Translations under genes and position numbers: made by a program | Notes under the pieces: model-generated | What the model saw: only the letters and a program-made list of their open reading frames with translations | Database searches by the model: none | Told to the model about the DNA's origin: nothing | Shown: positions 41,913 to 52,311 of the stretch, piece after piece | Layout of the letters: the number at the start of each line of letters is the position of its first letter | Numbering within the stretch: position 1 is the stretch's first letter | DNA from: Paraburkholderia solisilvae | Lineage (GTDB): Bacteria > Pseudomonadota > Gammaproteobacteria > Burkholderiales > Burkholderiaceae | Direction of reading: 5' to 3' | DNA length: 64,000 nt | NCBI RefSeq assembly: GCF_902859875.1 | Contig: NZ_CADIKF010000014.1 | Coordinates: 1 to 64,000 of the forward strand

Positions 41913-44674
41913 ATTCCATCCAGTTTGAACTCGACGGGCAGACGGTTGAAGCGGCGCCCGGTGAAACGATCTGGCAGGTCGCCAAACGGCTTGGCACGGA
42001 GATTCCGCACCTGTGTTACTCACCGGAGCCGGATTACCGCGCGGATGGCAACTGCCGGGCCTGCATGGTCGAGATCGAAGGCGAGCGCGTGCTGGCCGCT
42101 TCCTGCAAGCGCACACCCGCGGTCGGAATGAAGGTGAAGTCGGCCAGCGCACGCGCGGTATCCGCCCGCAACATGGTGATGGAACTGCTCGTCGCCGATC
42201 AGCCGGCGCGCGCCACGTCGCACGATCCGGACTCGAAATTCTGGCAGTGGGCCGATAAAACCGGCGTGAGCGCGAGCCGCTTTCCCGCGGCGAAGCGCTG
42301 GGAAGGCGATGCGAGTCACCCCGCGATGCGTGTCAATCTCGATGCGTGCATTCAATGCGGCCTGTGCGTAAGAGGGTGCCGCGAAGTGCAGGCGAACGAC
42401 GTGATCGGCATGGCGTATCGGGGCCACGAAGCGAAGGTGGTGTTCGACTTCGACGATCCGATGGGCGAATCCACCTGCGTGGCCTGCGGAGAATGCGTAC
42501 AGGCGTGTCCGACGGGTGCGTTGATGCCTGCCGCCCTGCTCGACGAACATCAGACGCGCATCCACTATCCGGACAAACAGGTCGATTCTCTCTGCCCATT
42601 CTGCGGTGTGGGCTGTCAGGTCACGTATCAGGTGAAGGACAACACGATCCTGTACGCGGACGGCAAGGACGGTCCCGCCAACCACAACCGGCTATGCGTC
42701 AAAGGCCGTTTTGGATACGACTACATTCACCATCCGCATCGGTTGACGACACCGCTGATTCGCTTGTCGAACGCGCAGAAGGACTGGACCGATCAGGTCG
42801 ATCCGGCTAACCCGTACACGCATTTCCGCGAAGCGACGTGGGAAGAAGCACTCGACGTGGCGGCACGCGGCCTCGCAACGATCCGCGATACGCAGGGAGT
42901 GAAAGCACTGGCTGGCTTTGGTTCGGCGAAAGGCTCCAACGAGGAAGCGTATCTGTTCCAGAAACTGGTGCGCACCGGTTTTGGCTCGAACAACGTCGAC
43001 CACTGCACGCGGTTATGCCACGCGTCGTCGGTTGCGGCGCTGATGGAAGGGCTGAATTCGGGTGCGGTGTCGGCTCCGTTCGAAGCGGCGCTCGATGCCG
43101 AAGTGATTATCGTGATCGGCGCGAATCCGACCGTGAACCATCCGGTCGCCGCGACGTTTCTGAAGAACGCTGCCCGACGCGGGGCCAGGCTGATCGTGAT
43201 CGACCCGCGGCGACAGACGTTGTCGCGGCACGCGCATAGGCATCTCGCGTTCAAGCCCGGCAGCGATGTCGCGCTGCTCAACGCGATGCTCCATACGATC
43301 ATCACCGAAGGCCTGACCGACGACCAGTACATCGCGGACCACACCGAAGGCTTCGAGGAACTGAAGGAACGGATACAGGCGTTTTCGCCGGAGAAGATGG
43401 AACCGATCTGCGGCGTGCCGGCAGAATCGCTGCGCGAGGTCGCACGCCTTTACGCCACGGCGAAGGCGTCGATCATTTTCTGGGGGATGGGCATCAGCCA
43501 GCACGTGCACGGTACCGACAATGCACGCTGCCTGATTGCACTGGCGCTCGTCACCGGGCAGGTCGGACGACCCGGTACCGGGCTGCATCCGCTGCGTGGT
43601 CAGAATAACGTGCAGGGCGCATCGGATGCGGGACTGATCCCGATGTTCCTGCCGGACTATCAGTCCGTCGGCCGCACCGACCTGCGTGCGCCGTTCGAAC
43701 GTGTCTGGCAGCAGGAAGTCGATCCCAAGGCGGGCCTGACTGTCGTGGAGATCATGGGTGCGATTCACGCGGGCACGATCACCGGCATGTACATCGAAGG
43801 GGAAAACCCGGCGATGTCCGACCCGGATCTGCAGCATGCACGGCAGGCTCTCGCGAAGCTCCAGTTCCTGGTCGTGCAGGATCTGTTCGTCACCGAGACC
43901 GCGTTCCATGCGGACGTGATCCTGCCGGCATCCGCCTTTGCAGAAAAGGTTGGCTCGTTCACCAACACGGATCGTCGCGTTCAGCTCGCACGACAGGTTA
44001 TCGATCCGCCGGGCGACGCGCGGCAGGACCTCTGGATCATTCAGGAAATCGCCAGGCGCATGGGCCTCGACTGGAACTACCGTGGCCCCGCCGATGTGTT
44101 CGCGGAAATGACGCAGGTCATGCCGTCGTTGGCAAACATCACCTGGGAGCGGCTCGAGCGCGAGGGCGCCGTGACCTATCCGGTGGACGGCCCCGCGGTG
44201 CCGGGCAATGACATCATTTTCACTGGCGGATTTCCAACAACCAGTGGCCGGGGCAAGATCGTGCCCGCCCACATCCGGCCGCCAGATGAAATCCCGGATG
44301 CCGACTACCCGATGGTACTGTCGACCGGCCGCGTGCTGGAGCATTGGCATACGGGTTCGATGACGCGGCGCTCGAATGTGCTCGACGGCATCGAGCCGGA
44401 AGCGGTCGCGCTGATGTCGCCGAAGGACATGCGCCGTTTGCAGTTGAAGCCCGGCGAGTTTGCGCGCCTCTTCACCCGGCGCGGAGCGGTCGAGATCAAG
44501 GTACGTTCCGACCGTGACGTACCCGAGAATATGATCTTCATGCCTTTTTGCTACGCGGAGGCCGCGGCGAATCTGCTGACCAACCCGGCGCTGGACCCGG
44601 CGGGTAAGATCCCCGAGTTCAAGTTCTGTGCGGTACGGGCTGAGCGCGCAGATGTCGCCAGCGTCATGGAGTGA
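41909..44674 (+). CDS. NAD-linked formate dehydrogenase alpha subunit
   Basis: 921-residue molybdopterin catalytic subunit. A NuoG-like N-terminal [2Fe-2S] domain has Cys36, Cys49, Cys52 and Cys66. Two [4Fe-4S] ferredoxin clusters follow (Cys147/150/153/157 and Cys190/193/196/200). The [4Fe-4S] next to Moco uses Cys229/232/236/263. The active site is Cys370-His371 in TRLCHASS, cysteine in place of selenocysteine. The C-terminal dinucleotide-binding domain ends in NPALDPAGKIPEFKFCAVR. It oxidises formate to CO2. It is translationally coupled to the beta subunit and to mobB. No fdhD or fdsC/D gene is in this operon. Confidence 0.95.
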   Translation: MNSIQFELDGQTVEAAPGETIWQVAKRLGTEIPHLCYSPEPDYRADGNCRACMVEIEGERVLAASCKRTPAVGMKVKSASARAVSARNMVMELLVADQPARATSHDPDSKFWQWADKTGVSASRFPAAKRWEGDASHPAMRVNLDACIQCGLCVRGCREVQANDVIGMAYRGHEAKVVFDFDDPMGESTCVACGECVQACPTGALMPAALLDEHQTRIHYPDKQVDSLCPFCGVGCQVTYQVKDNTILYADGKDGPANHNRLCVKGRFGYDYIHHPHRLTTPLIRLSNAQKDWTDQVDPANPYTHFREATWEEALDVAARGLATIRDTQGVKALAGFGSAKGSNEEAYLFQKLVRTGFGSNNVDHCTRLCHASSVAALMEGLNSGAVSAPFEAALDAEVIIVIGANPTVNHPVAATFLKNAARRGARLIVIDPRRQTLSRHAHRHLAFKPGSDVALLNAMLHTIITEGLTDDQYIADHTEGFEELKERIQAFSPEKMEPICGVPAESLREVARLYATAKASIIFWGMGISQHVHGTDNARCLIALALVTGQVGRPGTGLHPLRGQNNVQGASDAGLIPMFLPDYQSVGRTDLRAPFERVWQQEVDPKAGLTVVEIMGAIHAGTITGMYIEGENPAMSDPDLQHARQALAKLQFLVVQDLFVTETAFHADVILPASAFAEKVGSFTNTDRRVQLARQVIDPPGDARQDLWIIQEIARRMGLDWNYRGPADVFAEMTQVMPSLANITWERLEREGAVTYPVDGPAVPGNDIIFTGGFPTTSGRGKIVPAHIRPPDEIPDADYPMVLSTGRVLEHWHTGSMTRRSNVLDGIEPEAVALMSPKDMRRLQLKPGEFARLFTRRGAVEIKVRSDRDVPENMIFMPFCYAEAAANLLTNPALDPAGKIPEFKFCAVRAERADVASVME

Positions 44675-45204
44675 TGCGCGTCATCGGACTGGCAGGCTGG
44701 AGCGGAGCAGGCAAAACGACGTTGCTTGCAAAGCTGATTCCCGAGCTGAAGAGCAGGGGGCTCAGCGTTTCGACTGTCAAGCACGCGCATCATGCGTTCG
44801 ATTTCGACAAGCCTGGCAAGGATTCCTACGCGCATCGCGAGGCGGGAGCGAGTGAGGTGCTCGTCGCATCGAGCGCCCGCTGGGCGATCATGCACGAAAT
44901 GCGCGGAGCGGACGAGCCGGCGCTCGTCGACTTGCTGCCCCGTCTCAGTCCGGTCGATCTTGTCGTGGTCGAAGGATTCAAGAAAGAAGAGCACGTCAAG
45001 ATCGAGATCTACCGCGTAGCCAATGGCAAACCATGGCTTTGGACTACCGATCGTCATATCGCGGCAGTCGTGAGCGACACCGAAGGAAGCAGGACGCCTT
45101 TGCCGCATGCGCATATCGACGATATTCCTGCAGTCGCGGACCTCGCACTGGCCTTTGCGCTACCCCTTGATGAAACATTGAAGCGATTGGCGCCGCGTGG
45201 ATGA
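44674..45204 (+). CDS. mobB: Molybdopterin-guanine dinucleotide biosynthesis protein MobB
   Basis: 176-residue P-loop GTPase. Walker A GWSGAGKTTLLAKLIPEL lies at the N-terminus. TVKHAHHAFDFDKPGKDSY and REAGASEVLVASS are MobB signatures, and VDLVVVEGFKKEEHVKIEIYR contains the Walker B-like strand. It helps MobA convert Moco to the guanine-dinucleotide form needed by formate dehydrogenase. The ATG at 44674 overlaps the alpha-subunit stop; a GTG at 44671 is an equally possible start. MobA is not in the window. Confidence 0.93.
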   Translation: MRVIGLAGWSGAGKTTLLAKLIPELKSRGLSVSTVKHAHHAFDFDKPGKDSYAHREAGASEVLVASSARWAIMHEMRGADEPALVDLLPRLSPVDLVVVEGFKKEEHVKIEIYRVANGKPWLWTTDRHIAAVVSDTEGSRTPLPHAHIDDIPAVADLALAFALPLDETLKRLAPRG

Positions 45205-45330
45205 AGATTCGCCGGAGCGCGAAAGGGCAATGGATAACTGCATGACAACGCCGTGCTGTCACGGGCTGGCACTCACGGGAGCGCGCCCCAATTTTTCATG
45301 TTGCGTCGCAGCGAATACCCGCCTATAACC

Positions 45331-45357
45331 ATCCATATGGATGGAATATGGATGGAA
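45331..45357 (+). promoter_or_regulatory. Candidate operator of the CopG-type regulator
   Basis: A perfect 12-bp palindrome ATCCATATGGAT (45331-45342) overlaps two tandem copies of TATGGATGGAA (45336-45346 and 45347-45357) just before the regulator's start at 45360. Ribbon-helix-helix proteins often bind such repeats, and autoregulation is inferred. Confidence 0.5.
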
Positions 45358-45359
45358 AC

Positions 45360-45785
45360 ATGAAAAAATCAGAGGTTGTCGTCCCGCCGCGTTCGAAAGG
45401 CGGCGAATCGGAAAAACTCACGATCAATCTTGGCCCTGTCGACCTTGGACAGATCGATCTGCTGGTTGAAGAGGGCTTTTACTCGAACCGTACCGACCTG
45501 ATTCGCACGGCAATCCGCAACCAGCTTGCAGCGCACGCGCCGTTCATGCACCAAACCATCACGCGTCGCGCGCTCGTGCTTGGCATGCAGCATTTTTCCA
45601 GACAGGACCTCGAAGCGGCGCGCGCCGCGCACGAGCATCTCAACATTCACGTGCTCGGCCTGGCCAGCATCGCCGATGACGTCTCACCGGAACTCGCGCT
45701 TGCCACCATCGAAAGTGTCGTGGTGCTGGGCGCTTTCCATGCAACGCCCGCCGTCAAAGCCGCACTCGGAGCCCGAGTCCGCTAG
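45360..45785 (+). CDS. CopG/ribbon-helix-helix transcriptional regulator
   Basis: 141 residues from the ATG at 45360 (GGATGGAA upstream; an ATG at 45348 is also in frame). LTINLGPVDLGQIDLLVEEG then FYSNRTDLIRTAIRNQLAAH is a ribbon-helix-helix domain. The remainder is a helical and alpha/beta effector region with HLNIHVLGLASIADDVSP and VVVLGAFHATPAVKAAL. A similar protein commonly precedes a PHA depolymerase gene, as here (34 bp gap). It may sense a carbon-storage signal or metal; NikR-type His ligands are not evident. The tandem repeats over the start suggest autoregulation. Confidence 0.85.
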   Translation: MKKSEVVVPPRSKGGESEKLTINLGPVDLGQIDLLVEEGFYSNRTDLIRTAIRNQLAAHAPFMHQTITRRALVLGMQHFSRQDLEAARAAHEHLNIHVLGLASIADDVSPELALATIESVVVLGAFHATPAVKAALGARVR

Positions 45786-45819
45786 CCGCGCAGGTCCAAT
45801 CCGATCACCGGACAAACTC

Positions 45820-46905
45820 ATGAAACTGAATGACGGCTTTTTGAATTCGATGCACGAAGCGATCGCCTTATTGCGAACGCGCGGCCCGGTTGAGGCGACC
45901 GAAGCGATTCAACGCGCGTTGCGGGGCGATTCGTCGGGCGTAACAGCCGGCGCTGCGGCGCAGGAAGCGGTTACGGTTCCGCGTGTCGGCAAACCTGCGA
46001 CGGCGAGCGCGACGTCTGTCGCGCGTGAATCAGGCGTCGACGTCGAGGAACGCAGCCATTTCGATACGCTTTCTTACGCCAATGCGGCAGGACGCCGTCA
46101 ATATCGGCTATATGTGCCCGCGTCGGCGGCCGGTGAGCCGCGTCCGCTGATCGTCATGTTGCACGGCTGCACGCAGGACGCCGACGATTTTGCAGCAGGC
46201 ACGCGGATGAACGTGCTTGCCGAGCGGCACGGGTGCCTCGTGGCTTATCCGGTGCAGCCGCAGCAGGCCAATCCGTCCCGCTGCTGGAACTGGTTCAAGC
46301 CCGGCGACCAGCAGCGCGAGCGCGGCGAGCCGTCACTGATCGCGGGCATCACACGTGAAATCATCACGACGCATGACGTCGATCCGGCGCGCGTGTATAT
46401 CGCGGGCATGTCGGCGGGCGGCGCAATGGCGGCGATCATGATCGATGAGTATCCCGAACTGTACGCGGCCGCAGGTGTGCATTCGGGTCTGCCCGCGCGT
46501 TGCGCGCACGACCTGCCTTCGGCGCTTGCCGCGATGAAAGGCGCTGAGCCTTCCGGCAGGATGTCTCGCAATGTCAGCGCAGGCGCTGCCCGCCGGCCCA
46601 TGATCGTCTTTCATGGTGACGCGGATCGTACCGTTCACGTGACGAATGCCGCCCGGATTCTGCGGGGATTCGAAACGAAAGCCCATCACGATTGCGAGAA
46701 GCGTGGGCAACGCGTGGCATCACGGGCATGTTCCGTCATGCGATTGACCACAGGCGACGATGTGGAAGCGGAATTGTGGACGATACACGGTGCGTCTCAC
46801 GCATGGGCCGGCGGCGATGCGCGCGGTACTTATACGGATCCCGCGGGTCCCGACGCAAGTGCTGAAATGCTGCGCTTTTTTCTCGACCATCCGCGGTCGA
46901 CCTGA
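45820..46905 (+). CDS. Short-chain-length PHA (PHB) depolymerase-type esterase
   Basis: 361-residue alpha/beta hydrolase, extracellular PHB-depolymerase catalytic domain type 1. The lipase box GMSAGG has Ser198; VMLHGCTQDADDFA is the oxyanion region; FHGDADRTV holds the catalytic Asp and IHGASHAWAG the catalytic His. Three conserved Cys are present in the catalytic region. No cleavable signal peptide is visible: the N-terminus starts MKLNDGFLNSMHEAIALLRT, so it may be intracellular or use another route. It forms an operon with the CopG-type regulator. Confidence 0.9.
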   Translation: MKLNDGFLNSMHEAIALLRTRGPVEATEAIQRALRGDSSGVTAGAAAQEAVTVPRVGKPATASATSVARESGVDVEERSHFDTLSYANAAGRRQYRLYVPASAAGEPRPLIVMLHGCTQDADDFAAGTRMNVLAERHGCLVAYPVQPQQANPSRCWNWFKPGDQQRERGEPSLIAGITREIITTHDVDPARVYIAGMSAGGAMAAIMIDEYPELYAAAGVHSGLPARCAHDLPSALAAMKGAEPSGRMSRNVSAGAARRPMIVFHGDADRTVHVTNAARILRGFETKAHHDCEKRGQRVASRACSVMRLTTGDDVEAELWTIHGASHAWAGGDARGTYTDPAGPDASAEMLRFFLDHPRST

Positions 46906-47111
46906 TGGACATACCGATGCCATCGTGACTTCGGCTTTGAGATCTCCGGCAAAGTTCGCGTGGAAGTCCGGCAGGGGAGCCTCACTATTGCGCCGACGTA
47001 GTTTGCCCGCGCACGTGGACCAGCGTGTGGCTTGCTCTGGTCCACGGCGAACCTGCGCGGTCTCATCGGTCGCGAGCGGCAATTTCCCGGCGGCGTCCGA
47101 CGATGATCACT

Positions 47112-47131
47112 CGCTCAACACCCGTTGAGCG
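47112..47131. terminator. Perfect 8-bp hairpin between the PHA depolymerase and cusF
   Basis: Stem CGCTCAAC / GTTGAGCG with loop ACCC, between two convergent genes. No T-run follows on either strand, so it might be a Rho-assisted or bidirectional stop rather than a classical terminator. Confidence 0.4.
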
Positions 47132-47157
47132 GTGTACTCACGACCTTCAGCAGACAC

Positions 47158-47511
47158 TCACTGCTTTGCCAGTTTCACGATCGTCAATGCGCCGTCGACA
47201 TTTTCGACCCGCACCTTGACGTTGTCGCCTTCCTTCACCTCTTTCAGCATCGCCGCATCCTTTGCCTTGAAGGCCATCGTCATGGCCGGCATGCCGACGT
47301 TGGCGAGCGCGCCGTGCTTGAGCGTGATCGTCCCGCCCGATGCGTCGACGTGCCTGACCACAGCGTCGGTCATCGCGGTATTGCCGGATGCCGGCGTATG
47401 GCTCATGGCGTCGTCGCTCATCTTCATGCCGGACATATCGTCAGCGAACGCGGTGCCGCTTGCACCTGTTGCAGCGACCAGAACAGCAGACAGCATCATC
47501 GATTTTTTCAC
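47158..47511 (-). CDS. cusF: CusF-like periplasmic copper-binding protein
   Basis: 117 residues from the GTG at 47511 (GGAG seven bases upstream), overlapping the cusA stop by 4 bp. A Sec signal ends near GTAFA, followed by a Met/His/Asp-rich linker ([15 protein letters not shown]) and an OB-fold domain. The metal site GMPAMTMAF keeps the two Met and the upstream His (LKHG) but has Met where E. coli CusF has Trp44. CusF chaperones Cu(I)/Ag(I) to CusB in the periplasm. It is the last gene of the cusCBAF order. Confidence 0.9.
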   Translation of the reverse strand: MKKSMMLSAVLVAATGASGTAFADDMSGMKMSDDAMSHTPASGNTAMTDAVVRHVDASGGTITLKHGALANVGMPAMTMAFKAKDAAMLKEVKEGDNVKVRVENVDGALTIVKLAKQ

Positions 47512-50500
47512 GGTGTTTCTCCAGTGTGGGATTGCGGCACAGGTGTGCCGATGGGGGAAGATGGCACTCGCGCGCCAGTGGGGACTGCATGAGATTGGGC
47601 GATATCCCGGATGCGCGGCAGACGGCGACGTTGAAGCAGCATCCATGCAGCCGGAATCACGAACATCGACAGCAACGGCGCGGTGATCATCCCGCCGACC
47701 ATCGGCGCGGCAATGCGCTGCATGACTTCGGAGCCCGCGCCGTGCCCGACCATGATCGGAATCAGACCGGCGAGCACGACCGCGACCGTCATCGCCTTGG
47801 GCCGCACGCGCAGCACGGCGCCTTCGCGGATCGCATCGGTCAGCGTCGCTTCGCTGAACGGTTCGCCCGCTTTCAACCTGCGGTTCAATGCTTCCTTCAG
47901 GTAGAGCAGCATCACGACGCCGAACTCGGCGGCCACACCGGCCAGCGCGATAAAGCCCACCGACGTCGCCACCGATACCGCGTGACCCAGCATCCAGATC
48001 AGCCAGAAGCCGCCGACCAGCGCGAACGGCACGGTGGACATCAGCAGCAGCGCGTCCGCCGCGGAATTGAACGTGAGAAAAAGCAGCACGAAGATCACGA
48101 CGAGCGTCACCGGTATCACGGTGCGCAACTTCGCGGCCGCGCGCTCCAGGTATTCGAACTGGCCCGACCATGTAATCGAATAGCCGGGCGGCAGCGCCAC
48201 CTTTTCCGCAACGGCGCGCTGCATCGCCTGCACTGCGGAAGCCAGATCGACATTCCGGATATCGATGTAGACGTATCCGGAAAGCCGTGCGTTCTCGCTG
48301 CGGATCATCGGCGGCCCGTCTTCGATCGCGATATGCGCGACGTCGCCGAGCGTGATCTGCGCGCCACGCCCGGTGACGACCGGCAGTTCGCGCAGCTTCT
48401 GGATCGAATCGCGCACCTCGCGCGGATAGCGGATATTGATCGGGAAGCGCTCGCGGCCCGCGATCACTTCACCCACGTTCTCTCCGCCGACCGCCGACGA
48501 CACGACGTTCTGGATATCGGCGACCGCAAGACCGTAGCGAGCCGCGGCCTGCCGGTCGATGTCGACGTCGATATAACGGCCGCCGTTCAGCCGCTCGGCG
48601 AGCGCCGATGTGACGCCCGGCACGTCCTTTACCGCCGCTTCGACCTGCGCGGCGACCTTGTCGATCTGCGTCAGGTCGGGGCCGGAAACCTTCACGCCTA
48701 CCGGCGTCTTGATTCCGGTCGACAGCATGTCGAGACGGTTGCGGATCGGCGGCACCCATACGTTCGACAGCCCGGGCACCTTGACGGTGCGGTCCAGTTC
48801 GTCGACCAGCTTGTCCGGCGTCATGCCCGCTCGCCACTGGCTGCGCGGCTTGAACTGGATCGTGGTCTCGAACATTTCGAGCGGCGCCGGGTCGGTGGCC
48901 GTGTCGGCGCGGCCCGACTTGCCGAACACGGTCGCCACTTCGGGCACGGTCTTGATGAGCCGGTCGGTCTGTTGCAGCAACTCCGACGCCTTTTCGGCCG
49001 AGATGCCCGGCAGCGCGGTCGGCATATACAGCAGATCGCCTTCGTCGAGCGGCGGCATGAACTCGCTGCCGAGATGCGACACCGGCAGCGCCGTCAGCGC
49101 GAGCGCTGCCGCCGCCATGCCGATCACCAGCCACGGGCGGCGCAGCGTCCCCTCCAGCAGCGGCTTGTATAGCCGGATCAGAAGCCGGTTGAGGGGATTG
49201 GCGTTCTCGTGCGGAATGCGTCCGCGGATCAGGTAGCCCATCAGCACGGGTACGAGCGTCACCGAAAGCCCGGCCGCGGCCGCGATCGTGTAGGTCTTCG
49301 TGAACGCGAGCGGCGCGAACAGCTTGCCTTCCTGTCCCTCCAGCGAGAACACCGGAATGAACGACAACGTGATGATCAGCAACGAGAAGAAGAGGGCGGG
49401 GCCGACCTCCGCTGCCGACGTCGCGATGAGCTCCCAGCGTTGCGCGGTCGTGATCGGCTGGCCTGGATGATGATGCTCGTACGCCTCCAGATGCTTATGC
49501 GCGTTCTCGATCATCACGATCGCCGCATCGATCATCGCGCCGATTGCGATTGCAATGCCGCCGAGCGACATCAGGTTCGCGTTCACGCCCTGGTAGCGCA
49601 TCACGATAAAGGCGGCCAGCACGCCGAGCGGCAGCGACAGGATGGCGACGAATGCGCTGCGCAGATGGAACAGGAACACCGCGCAGACGAGGCCGACGAT
49701 GATGAACTCCTCGATGAGTTTGTCCCTGAGGTTGTCGATTGCGCGTTCGATCAGTTGCGAGCGGTCGTACGTTGTGACGATCTCGACGCCCGGCGGCAGT
49801 GAACGCTTCAGGTCCGCAAGCTTTGCCTTCACCCCTTCGATGGTGGTCAATGCGTTCTTGCCCGATCGCATCACGATCACCCCGCCTGTCACTTCACCTT
49901 GCCCGTTCAGCTCGGCAATGCCGCGACGCGTGTCGGGGCCGATCTGGATACGCGCGACGTCGCCGAGCAGCACCGGTGTGCCGGCGTCGTCGGTGCGCAG
50001 CACGACGTTGCGGAAGTCGTCGAGCGAATGGAGGTACCCCGAGGTGCGCACCATGTACTCGGACTCGGCCATTTCGATCACGGAACCGCCCGACTCCTGG
50101 TTCGCGTTGCCGAGCGCGTCGGCCACCTGCTGCTGCGTGATCCCATACGCGCGCAGCCGGTCGGGATCGAGCACGACCTGGTACTGGCGCACCATGCCGC
50201 CGAGGCTCGCGACTTCCGACACATCCGGCACCGCCTTCAGCTCGAACTTGAGGAACCAGTCATTCAGTGCGCGCAACTGTCCGGGATCGTGATGCCCGGT
50301 TTGATCGACGAGCGCGTATTCGTAGACCCATCCCACGCCGGTGGCGTCCGGTCCGAGCGAAACGGTCGCGCCGGGCGGCAGACGGCTTTGCACCTGGTTC
50401 AGATACTCGAGCACGCGCGAGCGGGCCCAGTACGGGTCGGTCTTGTCATCGAACAGCACATAGACGAACGCATCGCCAAACGACGAATACGCACGGATCG

Positions 50501-50741
50501 TCTTCGCGCCCGGCACACCGAGCAGCGTGGTGGTGAGCGGATAGGTCACCTGATCCTCGATGACCTGCGGCGCCTTGCCCGGATACGACGCCTTGATGAT
50601 CACCTGCGTATCCGATAAATCGGGCAGCGCGTCGAGCGGCGTTTCGCGCAGCGACACCACGCCCCACGCGACAACCAGCACCGTGGCCAACAGCACAAGA
50701 AAGCGATTCTGGATCGACCAGCGAATGATGCGGGCAATCAT
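47508..50741 (-). CDS. cusA: Heavy-metal RND efflux pump CusA
   Basis: 1077-residue inner-membrane RND pump. [19 protein letters not shown] at the N-terminus and [24 protein letters not shown] in TM4 are hallmarks of the CusA/SilA heavy-metal branch. DEGDLLYMP and [20 protein letters not shown] belong to the second periplasmic loop. Twelve helices are expected. It exports Cu(I)/Ag(I) using the proton gradient with CusB and CusC. The start at 50741 overlaps the cusB stop by 4 bp. Exact Met relay residues were not checked. Confidence 0.95.
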   Translation of the reverse strand: MIARIIRWSIQNRFLVLLATVLVVAWGVVSLRETPLDALPDLSDTQVIIKASYPGKAPQVIEDQVTYPLTTTLLGVPGAKTIRAYSSFGDAFVYVLFDDKTDPYWARSRVLEYLNQVQSRLPPGATVSLGPDATGVGWVYEYALVDQTGHHDPGQLRALNDWFLKFELKAVPDVSEVASLGGMVRQYQVVLDPDRLRAYGITQQQVADALGNANQESGGSVIEMAESEYMVRTSGYLHSLDDFRNVVLRTDDAGTPVLLGDVARIQIGPDTRRGIAELNGQGEVTGGVIVMRSGKNALTTIEGVKAKLADLKRSLPPGVEIVTTYDRSQLIERAIDNLRDKLIEEFIIVGLVCAVFLFHLRSAFVAILSLPLGVLAAFIVMRYQGVNANLMSLGGIAIAIGAMIDAAIVMIENAHKHLEAYEHHHPGQPITTAQRWELIATSAAEVGPALFFSLLIITLSFIPVFSLEGQEGKLFAPLAFTKTYTIAAAAGLSVTLVPVLMGYLIRGRIPHENANPLNRLLIRLYKPLLEGTLRRPWLVIGMAAAALALTALPVSHLGSEFMPPLDEGDLLYMPTALPGISAEKASELLQQTDRLIKTVPEVATVFGKSGRADTATDPAPLEMFETTIQFKPRSQWRAGMTPDKLVDELDRTVKVPGLSNVWVPPIRNRLDMLSTGIKTPVGVKVSGPDLTQIDKVAAQVEAAVKDVPGVTSALAERLNGGRYIDVDIDRQAAARYGLAVADIQNVVSSAVGGENVGEVIAGRERFPINIRYPREVRDSIQKLRELPVVTGRGAQITLGDVAHIAIEDGPPMIRSENARLSGYVYIDIRNVDLASAVQAMQRAVAEKVALPPGYSITWSGQFEYLERAAAKLRTVIPVTLVVIFVLLFLTFNSAADALLLMSTVPFALVGGFWLIWMLGHAVSVATSVGFIALAGVAAEFGVVMLLYLKEALNRRLKAGEPFSEATLTDAIREGAVLRVRPKAMTVAVVLAGLIPIMVGHGAGSEVMQRIAAPMVGGMITAPLLSMFVIPAAWMLLQRRRLPRIRDIAQSHAVPTGARVPSSPIGTPVPQSHTGETP

Positions 50742-52303
50742 TTGGCGCCTCCGGCCGGTTCGACCTTCGTGAGTTGATAACCGTCTCCCGACGGTTTGAA
50801 GACGAAGTGCACCGTGTCGCCGACCTTCACGCCGGCAAAGGCGGTCGGCGCGGGTTTGTCGAACGACATCGTCATCGCCGGCCAGCCCAGCGCGGGAACC
50901 GGCTGGTGCGAGAACGTGATGTCGTTGGGCGTGACCTGTTCGACCTTGCCGGTTGTTTCGTATGTCTGTGGCGCGGCGGCAGCTGGAACCGCAGTTGGCA
51001 CTGCAGTTGGAACCGCAGCCGGCGCCGATGCACCGCTCGTCGATGCGTTTTCCAGCCGCGGCAGGATCGATTTCAGACTCGCGTCCGAATCGATCAGGAA
51101 CTGGCCCGATGCCACGACCGTGTCGCCGTCGTTCAATCCGCCGAGCACCTCGGTCTCGTTGCCGACGTCGCGGCCGATCGTGACCTCGGCCGGTTGCAGA
51201 CGCCCATCGCCGTTCCTGACGATGACAATCGAACGCTTGCCGGTCGTGATCACGGCTTCGGACGGCACGAGCAGACGCGACACCGCGTGGGCGCCGCTCA
51301 CCCGCACCCGCATCAGCATGCCGGGCGTGAGCCGTCCATCGGCGTTGTCGATTTCGAGCCGGGCCTGCAAGGTGCGGCTCGTGGTGCTGATGCCGGGCAG
51401 AATCTCGCGGATGCGCCCGGTGAAGTGCCGCGTCGGGTCCCCGCTGAATATCGCGTCGACGCCCATGCCGGGTTGCGCATCGAGCGCGAGTGCTTCCGGA
51501 ATCTCGACGACGAGCCACAGCTTCGACAGCCCCGCGACTTTGGCGAGCGTCTGACCTTGCGTCACCATCGCGCCGTCGCGCACGTTCAGTTCGCTGACGA
51601 CGCCCGTTTCCGGCGACGTCAGCACGATGTGCGTCTGTGCCGTGCCGGTGCGCTCGAGGCTCGCGATGACGCTGTCGGGAATCGACATCGCCCGCATGCG
51701 CGCTCGCGACGCCTGCAGCAAACCGTTGTCCATCCCGCCGCGTTCGAGGGCAAGGTATTCTTCCTGCGCGGCCAGCCAGTCGGGCACGAACAGCGATGCG
51801 ATCGGCGCGCCCTTCGCAATGCGCTGCATCGGCGCGCTCGCGTACAGACGATCGATATAGCCGGTGACGCGCGATTGCACGACGTCGGCCTGCGATTCAT
51901 CGAACTGCGTGGTGCCCACCGCGTCGAACCCTTCCGCGGTGTCGCGGCGATGCACGCTCGCGTAGCGAATGCCGAGGTTTTGCTGCAGACCCGCATCGAT
52001 CCGGATGCCGGCACTGCCGCTGCCTTCGTCGGCATAGACGGGCTGCAACTGCATGTCCATAAAAGGCGATTTGCCCGGCTTGTCGAAATGCTGGTTCGGC
52101 ACCATCGGGTCGCGCCAGTAGAGCACCTTGCGGCCGGTCTGCGGGCCGGCCTTATCGGGCGGGGCCGAAGTGGATGCAGACGCAACCATCGGCACACGGT
52201 TCGTCGCGGCGCCGCGAGAGGTGCCCACGACATAACCTGCCGCCAGTAGCGCCACACCGGCGAAGGCCAATGCGAGCGCCTGTACGATTCGCTTCCTGTT
52301 CAT
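50738..52303 (-). CDS. cusB: Cus membrane fusion protein CusB with fused C-terminal CusF-like domain
   Basis: 521-residue periplasmic adaptor. An N-terminal anchor ([20 protein letters not shown]) is followed by a heavy-metal-binding segment, [20 protein letters not shown] with MDMQLQPVY, then lipoyl, hairpin and beta-barrel domains. An Ala/Val/Pro/Thr linker (from a 12-bp DNA repeat near 50985-51022) joins a C-terminal CusF-like domain that contains [16 protein letters not shown] with the Trp and both Met retained. So metal-chaperone domains occur twice in the operon. The start at 52303 is 9 bp after cusC. Confidence 0.93.
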   Translation of the reverse strand: MNRKRIVQALALAFAGVALLAAGYVVGTSRGAATNRVPMVASASTSAPPDKAGPQTGRKVLYWRDPMVPNQHFDKPGKSPFMDMQLQPVYADEGSGSAGIRIDAGLQQNLGIRYASVHRRDTAEGFDAVGTTQFDESQADVVQSRVTGYIDRLYASAPMQRIAKGAPIASLFVPDWLAAQEEYLALERGGMDNGLLQASRARMRAMSIPDSVIASLERTGTAQTHIVLTSPETGVVSELNVRDGAMVTQGQTLAKVAGLSKLWLVVEIPEALALDAQPGMGVDAIFSGDPTRHFTGRIREILPGISTTSRTLQARLEIDNADGRLTPGMLMRVRVSGAHAVSRLLVPSEAVITTGKRSIVIVRNGDGRLQPAEVTIGRDVGNETEVLGGLNDGDTVVASGQFLIDSDASLKSILPRLENASTSGASAPAAVPTAVPTAVPAAAAPQTYETTGKVEQVTPNDITFSHQPVPALGWPAMTMSFDKPAPTAFAGVKVGDTVHFVFKPSGDGYQLTKVEPAGGAK

Positions 52304-52311
52304 GGTTGTCC

